Origin: Mucilaginibacter sp. PAMB04168
Lineage (GTDB): Bacteria > Bacteroidota > Bacteroidia > Sphingobacteriales > Sphingobacteriaceae
Assembly (NCBI RefSeq): GCF_039634365.2
Contig: NZ_CP155079.2
Coordinates: 3,844,001 to 3,908,000, forward strand
DNA length: 64,000 nucleotides
Direction: 5' to 3'
A program made the position numbers and the translations under genes. The notes beneath the pieces are model-generated. The model was not told the origin of the DNA and ran no database searches. It saw only the letters and a list, made by a program, of their open reading frames with translations. Below are positions 54,501-63,422 of this stretch, piece by piece (the first letter of the stretch is position 1; every line of letters begins with the position of its first letter).

Positions 54501-55183
54501 CCGGTATTTACACACAGCAAAATATCGTGCGCGTTGGCATCCTGCTGGTCAACGTAATGCGAGTCGTTGGAGCAGATTATTTTTACCTGGTGCTTTTGGG
54601 CAAACTTCCGCAACGTATTGTTGATGATCTCTTGCTCGGGTATTTCATGGCGTTGCACCTCTATATAGTAGTCCTCACCAAAAATATCCAGCCACCATTT
54701 AAACTCAGCTTCAGCTTCCTCCTCTGTTTTTTTGAGAATAGCCTGTGGTACCGATGCACCGATACAGCAGGTAGTGGCTATTAACCCTTTGTGATATTTT
54801 AAAATAAGTTCCTTATCAATACGAGGCCATTTACTATACAAGCCCTCCATATACCCTAGGGAGCACAGCTTTATCAAATTGCGGTAACCCTCGGCATTCT
54901 TTGCCAGGAATAACTGGTGATGACGAACATCCTTTTTCTCTTTGGTGAACTGCTTTTTATGGCGGTCTTCTACTACGTAAAACTCGCAGCCCACAATGGG
55001 TTTTACATTGTGCTTAGCAGCCTCGGCCACAAATTTAAACACACCAAACATGTTACCATGGTCGGTTATGGCAAGGGCTTTCATGCCATCGGCAGCTGCT
55101 TTTTTATAAAGTTTAGATATATCGGCAGCACCGTCTAGCAGTGAGAATTGGGTATGTACGTGTAAATGAGAAAAATCAGGCAT
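51599..55183 (-). CDS. dnaE: DNA polymerase III alpha subunit
   Basis: 1194 aa, replicative polymerase. N-terminal PHP domain (HLHVHTQFSLL, residues 6-16; ITDHGN), Pol III alpha palm with catalytic PDIDTDFDD (Asp419, Asp421) and VIKMDFLGLKTL for the third aspartate, finger/thumb, then beta-binding and helix-hairpin-helix regions and an OB fold (GELTIGGLMANVQHKMTKTGKPFGTF). PHP metal residues appear intact. A TAnnTTTG element lies 22 bases before the start. Divergent from tamB. Confidence 0.94.
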   Translation of the reverse strand: MPDFSHLHVHTQFSLLDGAADISKLYKKAAADGMKALAITDHGNMFGVFKFVAEAAKHNVKPIVGCEFYVVEDRHKKQFTKEKKDVRHHQLFLAKNAEGYRNLIKLCSLGYMEGLYSKWPRIDKELILKYHKGLIATTCCIGASVPQAILKKTEEEAEAEFKWWLDIFGEDYYIEVQRHEIPEQEIINNTLRKFAQKHQVKIICSNDSHYVDQQDANAHDILLCVNTGDMQSTPIATDEEGGKGYRFGFPNDQFYFKTQAEMAQLFHDIPESLDNTNEIVDKVDVLKLKRDIMLPNFPIPPEFKIHDGPESDVLNQWEYLKHLTMTGARERYVDFTPEVEERINFELFTIKTMGFAGYFLIVADFIKEGRNMGVFIGPGRGSAAGSVVAYCTGITNIDPIKYNLLFERFLNPDRKSMPDIDTDFDDAGRQRVIDYVVDKYGKNQVAQIITYGSMAARTSIQDVGRVLDMPLSEVNAMKKLVPDTLGINLKTAIEQVPELQAIKNGNDLRATVLREAEKLEGSVRNTGVHAAGIIIAPDDLTNIVPVATAKDSDLLVTQYDGRVIEDAGVIKMDFLGLKTLTIIKDALRLIKQNHGVEIDIDYIPLDDQKTYELYQRGDTNGTFQFESDGMQMYLRDLKPDRFEDLIAMNALYRPGPIEYIPSFIKRKHGLEPVAFDLPDMEEYLGETYGITVYQEQVMLLSQKLAGFSKGDADVLRKAMGKKQIEVLNKMEAQFMDGAAAKGHPKDKLTKIWTDWKAFAQYAFNKSHSTCYAFVAYQTAYLKAHYPPEYMAAVLNNQNSIDKISFFMEETRRMGIKVLGPDVNESDMAFAVNKAGDVRFGLTGVKGVGDKAIESIIEERNERGPYKSIFDFAQRSNVRNVNKKSYENLVYSGGFDSFGLNRSCFFAKTENGLLTGIERLIKYSNDYQNTKNSSQSSLFGGTVEAYIPEPALPECEEWPLIEKLKYEKDVIGIYLTGHPLDNYKLELEKYCQNKVSDLKILVAMRNGEAPPEIMERFAHLRKQGELTIGGLMANVQHKMTKTGKPFGTFVIEDYFDSYEFALFGDDYIKFRNLLGDGYFIQIKGNVEEKYRQKDNWDLRLSAINLLSEMRDKMTKSLTVCLHLHNINEQLVESLERMVEANNQKYEVKNCALRFMVKDSEDTLFIDLPSKTCRVNPSDDLLESIYALTNVQPVLK

Positions 55184-55204
55184 AGCTTATCCGTTCCAGC
55201 AGTA

Positions 55205-55212
55205 CAAAGATA
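55205..55212 (-). promoter_or_regulatory. dnaE promoter -7 element (TATCTTTG)
   Basis: Exact minus-strand TAnnTTTG, with a TTTA 21 bases further upstream at the -33 position. Leader about 15 bases. Confidence 0.55.
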
Positions 55213-55309
55213 CGAAAAAGCCCTACGGCCTACTAAACGGGTGGCAAATAATTACTGACAAGGCGGGCTACTTTTCAACAAAAATAATCTGTAAAAACAT
55301 TTTTAGGCC

Positions 55310-58300
55310 ATGCAGGTTTCTAACTTAGATACCCCTCTGCACTTCGCTCAGGAAGCCGGAGGCATAGTGTTTGTACTACTTCAAACACACATCAAACTCC
55401 ACCTTGAAAATCTACTAAAATTGGAAAAATTTGGACGTATAGCTTTAAAAACCATTCTTTGGATAGTTGGCAGTGTCATTTTTCTGGTGCTGCTTGTAGT
55501 TCTTTTGATACAAGTACCCGCTGTACAACAATTCGCAAAAAATAAAGCCGTAAGCTTTTTAGAAGGTAAAATTCATACCAAAGTTGAAATTGGTCACATC
55601 ACCATCGGCTTTCCGAAAATGCTGGTTTTGGAAGACGTTTACTTTGAAGATCAGAAACGCGATACCCTTATTGCAGGCGACAAACTGAAGGTTGACATCA
55701 GCATGATGAAACTGCTGAAAAGCCAGGTTGAAATTAACGAAATTAACTTGCAAGGCATTACTGCCAAAATAAGCCGCGGTGCCGACAGTACCTTTAACTT
55801 CGATTACATTATTAAGGCCTTTGCCGGCGAGCAAAAAAAGGAACCTAAACCAACCGATACTACCTCCAGCATGAAGTTTGCGCTGGATAAGATCATCCTC
55901 GACCGTATTAACATTGCCTATAAGGATGTAACTACAGGCAACGACGTTAAATTTTTGCTGGGCCACTTTGACACCCGCATTAAGACTTTTGATTTGGACA
56001 GCATGCGGTTCGCTATCCCTAAGATAAACCTGAGCGATGTTAACGCCCGCATTATACAAACCCCGGCAGGATCTACCATCGCCCAAACCAACGCTGTTGA
56101 TACCGCTACTACGCCGCTTAATCTGAAATTGGAGCTGGGTACCATCGATTTTTCTAAAATTAAGGTTGATTACCGCACTAAAGAAATGTCTACCGTTACC
56201 AACCTGGGTAAATTACTGGTTGAGATGGATAAGATAGACCTTAAGAACCAGCGCGTGGGTGTTAAGAGCATTACGTTAAATGACACCAAAGCTAACCTGC
56301 GTTTGTCTAAACCCGAATCGGTTGCTAAAGCGATAGAGAAAGGTGTTAAAAAGCTGGATACACTGGTAACCGCGCCTAAAAGTAGTGCACCGTGGCGCGC
56401 TACTGTAGGCAAAATCACCTTCGCCAATAACGACATTAAGTTTGACAACGATGCTACAGCGCCCCTGCGTCGGGGTTTGGACTTTGCCCACATGGACATT
56501 AAAAATCTATCTACCGATATTGATGACCTGGCTTATACAACCGATACCATTACCGGTAAGGTAAACCAATTTACCTTCAGCGACAAAAGTGGTTTTAACC
56601 TGAAACAGTTTCACACGAGCTTTTTATACGGTCCAAAAAGTGCTTACCTGAAAGACTTATATGTAGAAACGCCGCAAACAGTTATTCAACGTAATTTAGA
56701 AGTAACCTACCCCAGCATTGAAAGCCTGACTAAGAACATTGGCGCTTTAGGTATTAACGCCAATTTGGACGGCAGCCGTTTGGGATTGCGCGATGTGTTG
56801 CTGCTGATGCCTACAATGGCCAGCATGGAACCTTTCAGAAGCACGCCTAATGCGGTATTACGCATAAACGGCCGGGTGAGTGGCCGGGTAAACGATTTAC
56901 GGATACAAAACTTTGAACTGATAGGCCTATCTAATACACACATTAAAACATCGGCCGTACTACGCGGACTGCCCGATGTAAACAAAGCTTACTTTGATGT
57001 AAACCTGGCCGATTTTACCACCAGCCGCCGCGATATTATGCGCCTGGCACCACGGGGCACCATTCCGCCGAGCGTAAGCATACCAGAATACATGAGCTTA
57101 AAAGGCAAGTTGAAAGGCAATATGGCTAACCTGGCCACGCAAATGAACTTGCGCTCGAGCTATGGTAGTGCCGATGTAACTGCCAACGTGAAGAATGCTA
57201 CCAACATCAACCGCATACAATACGCCGCCAAAGTGCGGGTAAATAACCTTAACGCAGGCGCGCTAACAAAGCAGCCCCAAACCGTAGGACGCTTAACCCT
57301 TACGGCCAATGTGGAAGGTGCCGGAGCTGATCCAAAACATTTGAACGTGCGTTTTGCAGCTAATGTTGTGAGCGCGCAGGTTAAAGGCTACACTTATCGC
57401 AATCTGGTTGCTAAAGGCAGCGCCCGCAACGGCAGCTATGTGGCTAATGCCCGCATGAAAGACCCGAACATCAACTTTAGTTTGGATGCAAAGGCTAACA
57501 TGAACAAGAAGTATCCGTCTGTCAATGCAACGATGATGATAGACAGCATTAACCTGCAAAAATTGAACTTTGTAAAGGATGATATGCGTTTTCATGGCAA
57601 GCTGGTGGCTAATTTGCCAACTGCCGACCCGGATTTTCTGAACGGTAGCGTCCTGCTAACCGACATGCTGGTTGTAAACAAAGGCCAGCGCATACAGCTA
57701 GATACCGTGAGTGTGGTATCCACCGCTAACGCCGATAGTAGCAGCCTTCGCCTAAGCACGCCATTTTTAAGCGCCCATTTGGGTGGTAAATACAAGCTTA
57801 CCCAAATAGGCACCGCACTGCAAGATAACATTAACAAGTACTTCAACACCGCTTTAGCCGCTGCCCCAACCACACGTGGCGGTGCAGTTAAAACGCCACC
57901 TTATTCGCCACAGCAGTTTAACTTTGACCTGCGCATGGTAAAAACACCGCTAGTTACACAGTTTGTTCCTGATTTGAAACAGCTGGATCCTATAGTGATT
58001 AACGGCCGCTTTAACAGTCAATCCGGTGAATTACTGGTAAACGGTTCTATACCGCGTGTGGTATACGGCACTAACATTGTAAGCAATGGCAAGCTGAACA
58101 TTAATACAAACAACGCATTAAACTATAGCTTAACTTTCGACCAGATACAGGCCGGCTCGAGCTTAAAGCTGCTTTATCCAAGTATAACTGGCAACGCCGC
58201 AAATGATAAACTGAACCTGAGCCTGCAAGTACGTGATGCTGCCCGCAAAGAGCGTTACCGTATTGCCGGTGTTTTCAGTGTATTGCCAAGCGCTTACCAG

Positions 58301-60568
58301 TTCAACTTCCTGCAAAACGGTTTATTACTCGATTATACCGAGTGGGCTGTTAACCCTAACAACATGTTCCAGTATGGCAATAAAGGCATCCTGGCACGCG
58401 ATTTTGCCATCACCAGTAACAATCAGGTACTAAGTATCAACAGCAACCCACCGCAGGCCAATGCACCGCTAACTGTCCAATTCACTAATTTCCATATAGA
58501 AACTTTAACCCGTTTAGCTCAACAGGATTCCTTACTGGTAGGTGGTACCATTAACGGTAACGCCGTAGTAAGCAACCTGCAAGCGTCCCCTGTTTTTGTG
58601 GCTAACATGAACGTTGGTGACTTTAGCTTTAAAGGCGATACAGTGGGTAACATTGCCATTAAGGTCAACAATCAAACTGCTAATGCCTATGCAGCCAATG
58701 TAAGTATAACAGGTAAAGGCAACCAGGTTGATTTAACCGGCATGTACTATACTGCACCCGAAGGCCGTATGGACTTGAACCTGAACATTGTAAACCTAAG
58801 CATGAAGAGCGTTGAAGGCTTCAGCTTTGGTAACATACGCCGGGCTTCGGGTAATATAACCGGTGGTTTAAAAATTACCGGAACTACCACTGCACCAAGC
58901 GTACGCGGCGATATAAAGTTCAACCAGGTTGGCTTTAATGTATCGATGCTGAACTCGTATTTCACTATGCCAAACGAGAGCATAAGCTTTACCAGCGAAG
59001 GTGTGCGCTTCAACGACTTTACCCTGGTCGACTCGACCGGAAATAAAGCTGTGGTTACCGGGGCAGTTTATACCAAGACCTATACGGATTTCCGCTTTGG
59101 TATTGATATGCGTATGGATAATTTCCGTGCGGTTAACTCTACACGTGCCGACAATAAGTTATTTTATGGACAACTTTATGTAGACAGCCGGGTGAAAATA
59201 CGTGGCGACATGAACAAGCCTATTGTAGATGCCAGCCTTACCGTGAACGACAAAACGGATATGACCTTTGTGCTGCCCACAACCGATCCAAGTATTGAAG
59301 ACCGGAAAGGCGTGGTTGAATTTGTATCCAAAGACCCTAACCTTGATTCAATCCTTATAGCCAAACGACTGGACTCTTTACGGAAATCGGACGTAACCGG
59401 GTTGGATTTAAATGCTACGCTGAACGTTAGTAAGAACGCCAACTTTAACATTGTGATTGATGAACGCAATGGTGATGTAGTACACATTAAAGGTGACGCT
59501 CAGCTAAGTGCCGGCATTGATCCAAGTGGTAAAATCAACCTAACCGGTACCTATACAGTTAATGAAGGTTCTTATCAGTTATCTTATGGTCCGGTTAATC
59601 GCCTGTTCCGCTTTAAACAAGGCAGTACCATTGTTTGGAACGGCGACCCCACCAATGCAACTGTTGACTTAACGGCTATTTATGTAGCCAATATTCCACC
59701 TATTGACCTGGTTGAAAACCAGTCGGCCGGAACCGATGCACAAAGCGGTATGTATAAACAAAAACTGCCATTCAATGTAAACCTGAGCCTACGCGACCAA
59801 TTACTAACTCCGCGTATTGGCTTCGATATCGTTTTGCCTGATAGTAATTACACCGTTCAGCCAGATGTTATAGACGCTGTAAATGTTCGTCTTGGCCAAA
59901 TACGCCGAGATCCTAATGAAATGAATAAACAAGTACTGGGTGTATTGGTATTGGGCCACTTCATTGGAGATAACCCACTGCAAAGCCAGGGTGGCAGTGC
60001 AGGTGTTGAAGGCGCCGTTCGTAACAGTGTAAGCAGCTTACTTTCAAACCAGCTGAATAAACTGGCTGGTAACATGATCGGAGGCTTCGATTTGAACTTC
60101 GACCTGCAATCCGGACAGGATTACTCAACCGGTACCGAACAAAACCGGACGGACCTGAACGTAGGGCTATCCAAACGCTTCCTGAACGACAGGCTTACTG
60201 TAACCATTGGTAACAACTTCCAATTAGAGGGTAAACAGCAACCGGGTCAGCAATCAAGCACCATTGCGGGCAACGTATCTGTTAATTACCGCCTAACTAA
60301 AGATGGCCGCTATATGCTACGTGCTTACCGCCGCGACCAATACATTGTAATACAGGGTCAGGTTATTGAAACCGGCGTTGGCTTCTCGCTCAATGTAGAT
60401 TACAACCGCTTTAAAGAGATCTTCTCGAAAAACAGCCGGGAAGAAAAAGCGTTACTGCGTCAAAAGAAACGCGAAGAAAAAGAACGCAAAGAACAACAAG
60501 AAGAAAAAGAAAAACAACAACAGCCTGCTGAAGAACCAAAGCAGACTACTACCGCTACGACAAACTAA
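55310..60568 (+). CDS. tamB: TamB-like translocation and assembly module protein
   Basis: 1752 aa. An N-terminal inner-membrane anchor (about 45-66) is followed by a very long beta-rich periplasmic region of AsmA/TamB-type repeats and the C-terminal DUF490/TamB domain (LNATLNVSKNANFNIVIDERNGD, VNEGSYQLSYG, VLGVLVLGHFIGD). The tail is highly charged (Lys/Glu/Gln). TamB bridges inner and outer membrane, moving lipids or assisting barrel insertion with TamA. It ends 4 bases before the tamL-like gene, confirming partnership. The N-terminal ~40 residues before the helix are unusual, so a later start is possible. Confidence 0.9.
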   Translation: MQVSNLDTPLHFAQEAGGIVFVLLQTHIKLHLENLLKLEKFGRIALKTILWIVGSVIFLVLLVVLLIQVPAVQQFAKNKAVSFLEGKIHTKVEIGHITIGFPKMLVLEDVYFEDQKRDTLIAGDKLKVDISMMKLLKSQVEINEINLQGITAKISRGADSTFNFDYIIKAFAGEQKKEPKPTDTTSSMKFALDKIILDRINIAYKDVTTGNDVKFLLGHFDTRIKTFDLDSMRFAIPKINLSDVNARIIQTPAGSTIAQTNAVDTATTPLNLKLELGTIDFSKIKVDYRTKEMSTVTNLGKLLVEMDKIDLKNQRVGVKSITLNDTKANLRLSKPESVAKAIEKGVKKLDTLVTAPKSSAPWRATVGKITFANNDIKFDNDATAPLRRGLDFAHMDIKNLSTDIDDLAYTTDTITGKVNQFTFSDKSGFNLKQFHTSFLYGPKSAYLKDLYVETPQTVIQRNLEVTYPSIESLTKNIGALGINANLDGSRLGLRDVLLLMPTMASMEPFRSTPNAVLRINGRVSGRVNDLRIQNFELIGLSNTHIKTSAVLRGLPDVNKAYFDVNLADFTTSRRDIMRLAPRGTIPPSVSIPEYMSLKGKLKGNMANLATQMNLRSSYGSADVTANVKNATNINRIQYAAKVRVNNLNAGALTKQPQTVGRLTLTANVEGAGADPKHLNVRFAANVVSAQVKGYTYRNLVAKGSARNGSYVANARMKDPNINFSLDAKANMNKKYPSVNATMMIDSINLQKLNFVKDDMRFHGKLVANLPTADPDFLNGSVLLTDMLVVNKGQRIQLDTVSVVSTANADSSSLRLSTPFLSAHLGGKYKLTQIGTALQDNINKYFNTALAAAPTTRGGAVKTPPYSPQQFNFDLRMVKTPLVTQFVPDLKQLDPIVINGRFNSQSGELLVNGSIPRVVYGTNIVSNGKLNINTNNALNYSLTFDQIQAGSSLKLLYPSITGNAANDKLNLSLQVRDAARKERYRIAGVFSVLPSAYQFNFLQNGLLLDYTEWAVNPNNMFQYGNKGILARDFAITSNNQVLSINSNPPQANAPLTVQFTNFHIETLTRLAQQDSLLVGGTINGNAVVSNLQASPVFVANMNVGDFSFKGDTVGNIAIKVNNQTANAYAANVSITGKGNQVDLTGMYYTAPEGRMDLNLNIVNLSMKSVEGFSFGNIRRASGNITGGLKITGTTTAPSVRGDIKFNQVGFNVSMLNSYFTMPNESISFTSEGVRFNDFTLVDSTGNKAVVTGAVYTKTYTDFRFGIDMRMDNFRAVNSTRADNKLFYGQLYVDSRVKIRGDMNKPIVDASLTVNDKTDMTFVLPTTDPSIEDRKGVVEFVSKDPNLDSILIAKRLDSLRKSDVTGLDLNATLNVSKNANFNIVIDERNGDVVHIKGDAQLSAGIDPSGKINLTGTYTVNEGSYQLSYGPVNRLFRFKQGSTIVWNGDPTNATVDLTAIYVANIPPIDLVENQSAGTDAQSGMYKQKLPFNVNLSLRDQLLTPRIGFDIVLPDSNYTVQPDVIDAVNVRLGQIRRDPNEMNKQVLGVLVLGHFIGDNPLQSQGGSAGVEGAVRNSVSSLLSNQLNKLAGNMIGGFDLNFDLQSGQDYSTGTEQNRTDLNVGLSKRFLNDRLTVTIGNNFQLEGKQQPGQQSSTIAGNVSVNYRLTKDGRYMLRAYRRDQYIVIQGQVIETGVGFSLNVDYNRFKEIFSKNSREEKALLRQKKREEKERKEQQEEKEKQQQPAEEPKQTTTATTN

Positions 60569-60572
60569 ACCT

Positions 60573-62825
60573 ATGATTAAAAATTTAGCATATTTTACTT
60601 TAACATCGGTTATACTTTTAAGCGCATGCAGTACCACCAAAGATTTGCCTGCAGGCCAAAAATTATATACCGGTGCTGAAATAAATTTTACTGATAAAGA
60701 CCTGCCTAAAAAAGAAAAAAGCTTTATAAAAAGTGACCTGCAAGGTTTATTAAGACCAAAGCCTAACGGCAAGATTGGTCCGTTCAGGTTTAAACTTTGG
60801 GTTTACCAAAAAACACGTACTACCAAAACTAAAGGTTTAAAGCACTGGCTAAATACCAAGTTTGGCGAGCCACCTGTATTGGTAAGCGCTGTAGACCTGG
60901 TACAAAACAGCAGTATTTTACAAAATCGCTTGCAAAACCGCAGCTATTTTCAGGCCCAGGTAGCGGGAGATACTGTGGGTAAAGAGAAGGTTGCCAAGGC
61001 GGTTTATACCGTATCGGCAGGCCCGTCTTACAAGTACCGCAATATCATATGGCCAAGTGGTACCAACCCGTTAGATAGCGCAATTGCGGCTACTGCAGGC
61101 GAGACTATCTTAAAAAAGGGCGACCAGTATAACTTGGATGCCATTAAGGCCGAACGCTTACGAATAGATGCCCGGCTTAAGGAAAAAGGCTTTTACTACT
61201 TTGCGCCCGAAAATCTAATTTTCAGCGCGTTCGACACCACCGTAGCCGGTCATCAAATCGATGCGCGTATCAAAATTAAAGACGACGTGAGCGATCGTGC
61301 ACGGCAGGTTTACAAGATCAATAAGATTTATGTGTATCCTAACTATTCGTTAAGAGACACTGCGCTTAAATTAGATTCTGCCCTATCTTATCGCTGGTAT
61401 AATATTATAGAAACTCGCCGCCGAACCGTAAGGCCGTTTGTATTTAAAAACACGGTTTTACTGCACCCAGGCGAAGTTTATAACCGTACCGACCATAATA
61501 ACTCACTAAACCGCTTTGTAGAATTAGGGCCGTTTAAATTCGTAAAGAACCGCTTTGAGGATGTAACCACAGATTCGGCCAAACTTAATGTGTTTTACTT
61601 TTTAACACAGTACCCACGTAAAACGCTTTCTTTTGATGCCTTGGTACGTACTACATCGGCCAATTATAATGGTACACAGCTAAATATTAACTGGCGTCAC
61701 CGCAATGCCTTTAAAGGTGCCGAGGCGCTCACCGTTACTTTGTTTGGTAGCACCGATGGACAAATAGCTGCTAACAACGGTGGCTATGCTTTATCGCAGG
61801 TAGGTATTCAAACCACATTATCGTGGCCGAGGTTTATTAGTCCTTTTAATTTCAGTGCCGATAACGCTTACATTCCGCGCACTAACTTTAGCTTGGGCTA
61901 TTCCATCATCAACCGTAGTCAGCTCTATAATTTAAGTTCGTTTAACGGATCATTTGGTTATCAATGGAAACAAAGCGTACACAAACAACATGAGCTTAAC
62001 TTGCTGATGGTAACTTATGTAAAACCTGCAAGTGTAACCGAATTATATAGGGACAGCATTAGAAGGACACCAAACCCGGCCCTTAAGCATGTTATTGATC
62101 CGCAGTTTACTTTTGGTCCAACTTACAGTTATACTTACACCAATACTACCGAAACTTATCGTACTAATACCGTTTATTACAACGGCCGTGTGAGCTTATC
62201 GGGCAATGTACTGGGTATTGTGAGCGGTGCCGATACATTAGCCGGTAACGCAAAAAAACTATTCGGAACCAACTACAACCAGTATGTTAAGCTGGAAAAT
62301 GAATTCAGATTTTTTCACAAGCTTGGCCCAAAAAGCACAGTTGCTGCGCGTGTAATTGCAAGTGCTGGTTTGCCTTACGGAAACTCCACTATATTGCCGT
62401 ACAGTCAACAATTCTTTATTGGCGGTGCTAACAGCTTACGCGGTTTCAGGGCTCGTTCTATCGGTCCGGGTACAGTTGATCCTCTGTCAGCAAATCCTAA
62501 CGGCTTTATAGGCGATCAGTCGGGTGATATTAAATTAGAAGCCAACGTAGAATACCGTCCTCACCTTTTCAGCATTGTTTATGGCGCGCTGTTTTTCGAT
62601 GCAGGTAACATATGGAACGCCAAATCTTATGCAACGCTGCCCGGCGGCACGTTCAATAAGAAGTTTTTAACCCAACTGGCTACCGATGCTGGCTTTGGTT
62701 TGCGCTTTGATGCCAGCATACTGGTATTACGTACCGACTTTGGTTTCCCGCTGACCCGCCCTTACAAGTCTGATACTGCTAATGATAAAATGGTATTTAA
62801 CTTAGCTATTGGGTATCCATTCTAA
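60573..62825 (+). CDS. tamL: TamL, lipoprotein TamA/BamA-like outer membrane protein
   Basis: 750 aa. The signal peptide ends in the lipobox LLSAC, so Cys19 is lipidated, unlike proteobacterial TamA; this matches the Bacteroidota TamL type. POTRA-like repeats (about 30-340) precede the 16-stranded barrel with FFIGGANSLRGFRARSIGPG (the L6 VRGF/Y-type motif) and a terminal aromatic strand (NLAIGYPF). It partners TamB, encoded 4 bases upstream. The terminator after it makes tamB-tamL a two-gene operon. Confidence 0.9.
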   Translation: MIKNLAYFTLTSVILLSACSTTKDLPAGQKLYTGAEINFTDKDLPKKEKSFIKSDLQGLLRPKPNGKIGPFRFKLWVYQKTRTTKTKGLKHWLNTKFGEPPVLVSAVDLVQNSSILQNRLQNRSYFQAQVAGDTVGKEKVAKAVYTVSAGPSYKYRNIIWPSGTNPLDSAIAATAGETILKKGDQYNLDAIKAERLRIDARLKEKGFYYFAPENLIFSAFDTTVAGHQIDARIKIKDDVSDRARQVYKINKIYVYPNYSLRDTALKLDSALSYRWYNIIETRRRTVRPFVFKNTVLLHPGEVYNRTDHNNSLNRFVELGPFKFVKNRFEDVTTDSAKLNVFYFLTQYPRKTLSFDALVRTTSANYNGTQLNINWRHRNAFKGAEALTVTLFGSTDGQIAANNGGYALSQVGIQTTLSWPRFISPFNFSADNAYIPRTNFSLGYSIINRSQLYNLSSFNGSFGYQWKQSVHKQHELNLLMVTYVKPASVTELYRDSIRRTPNPALKHVIDPQFTFGPTYSYTYTNTTETYRTNTVYYNGRVSLSGNVLGIVSGADTLAGNAKKLFGTNYNQYVKLENEFRFFHKLGPKSTVAARVIASAGLPYGNSTILPYSQQFFIGGANSLRGFRARSIGPGTVDPLSANPNGFIGDQSGDIKLEANVEYRPHLFSIVYGALFFDAGNIWNAKSYATLPGGTFNKKFLTQLATDAGFGLRFDASILVLRTDFGFPLTRPYKSDTANDKMVFNLAIGYPF

Positions 62826-62841
62826 ATACTGACAACAAAAT

Positions 62842-62879
62842 AAAAAACGCCATCTCGTACTACGTGGATGGCGTTTTTA
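62842..62879 (+). terminator. Terminator of tamB-tamL
   Basis: AAAAACGCCATC (62843-62854) pairs with GATGGCGTTTTT (62868-62879) around a 13-base loop. The stem overlaps the first possible start of the next frame, favouring the later ATG at 62918. Confidence 0.92.
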
Positions 62880-62917
62880 TTTTAATACCGTTTACTATTC
62901 TGTTACTTTTACCGCTC

Positions 62918-63346
62918 ATGAATATCAACATTCCGCTTCATATCATCGATATGCAAGGCGACGGCTATCACCTACTGGTTGACGTCAAAATTGGCCGTAA
63001 AGCCTACAAACTTGTGTTAGATACCGGTGCATCAAAAACGGTTTTTGATCACCAAACGCTATTACAGACTCCTAATAAGATTGATATCGAATCTACCAAC
63101 AGATTTTCAGCCGGCTTGGGCACGTTATCCATGGAATCTTTCACGGCAGTTATACCCGAGTTAAAGCTGGGACGTTTTAAATTGACCGGCTTTGAGGTTG
63201 CTATCTTAGACCTCTCAACCATTAATCAGGCCTATGCTCAATTCAACCACCCGCAGGTGCTGGGCGTACTTGGCGGCGATATTTTAATGGAATACAATGC
63301 GGTGATAGATTACGGAAAGAAAACCCTGAAATTAAAGCAAATGTAA
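62918..63346 (+). CDS. Retropepsin-like aspartyl protease family protein
   Basis: 142 aa from the ATG at 62918. A single aspartyl protease lobe with catalytic motif LDTGAS and a second structural segment VLGGDILMEYN, as in the bacterial retropepsin-like clan. Such proteins act as dimers. No signal peptide from this start, so it is probably cytoplasmic. Substrate unknown. Monocistronic, with a plain 76-bp gap to the last gene. Confidence 0.78.
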   Translation: MNINIPLHIIDMQGDGYHLLVDVKIGRKAYKLVLDTGASKTVFDHQTLLQTPNKIDIESTNRFSAGLGTLSMESFTAVIPELKLGRFKLTGFEVAILDLSTINQAYAQFNHPQVLGVLGGDILMEYNAVIDYGKKTLKLKQM

Positions 63347-63422
63347 AAGAATCGGTGATGACCGAGGGTCATGATGGTCTAAAATGCCAAATTACATCTT
63401 GTCTCTTGCCTCTTACGTACAT

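Noticed and set aside
54218..54784. 188-codon plus-strand frame inside dnaE
   Set aside because: Antisense of a conserved region of dnaE; no independent support.
55559..56086. 175-codon minus-strand frame inside tamB
   Set aside because: Shadow of tamB with no motif or signal.
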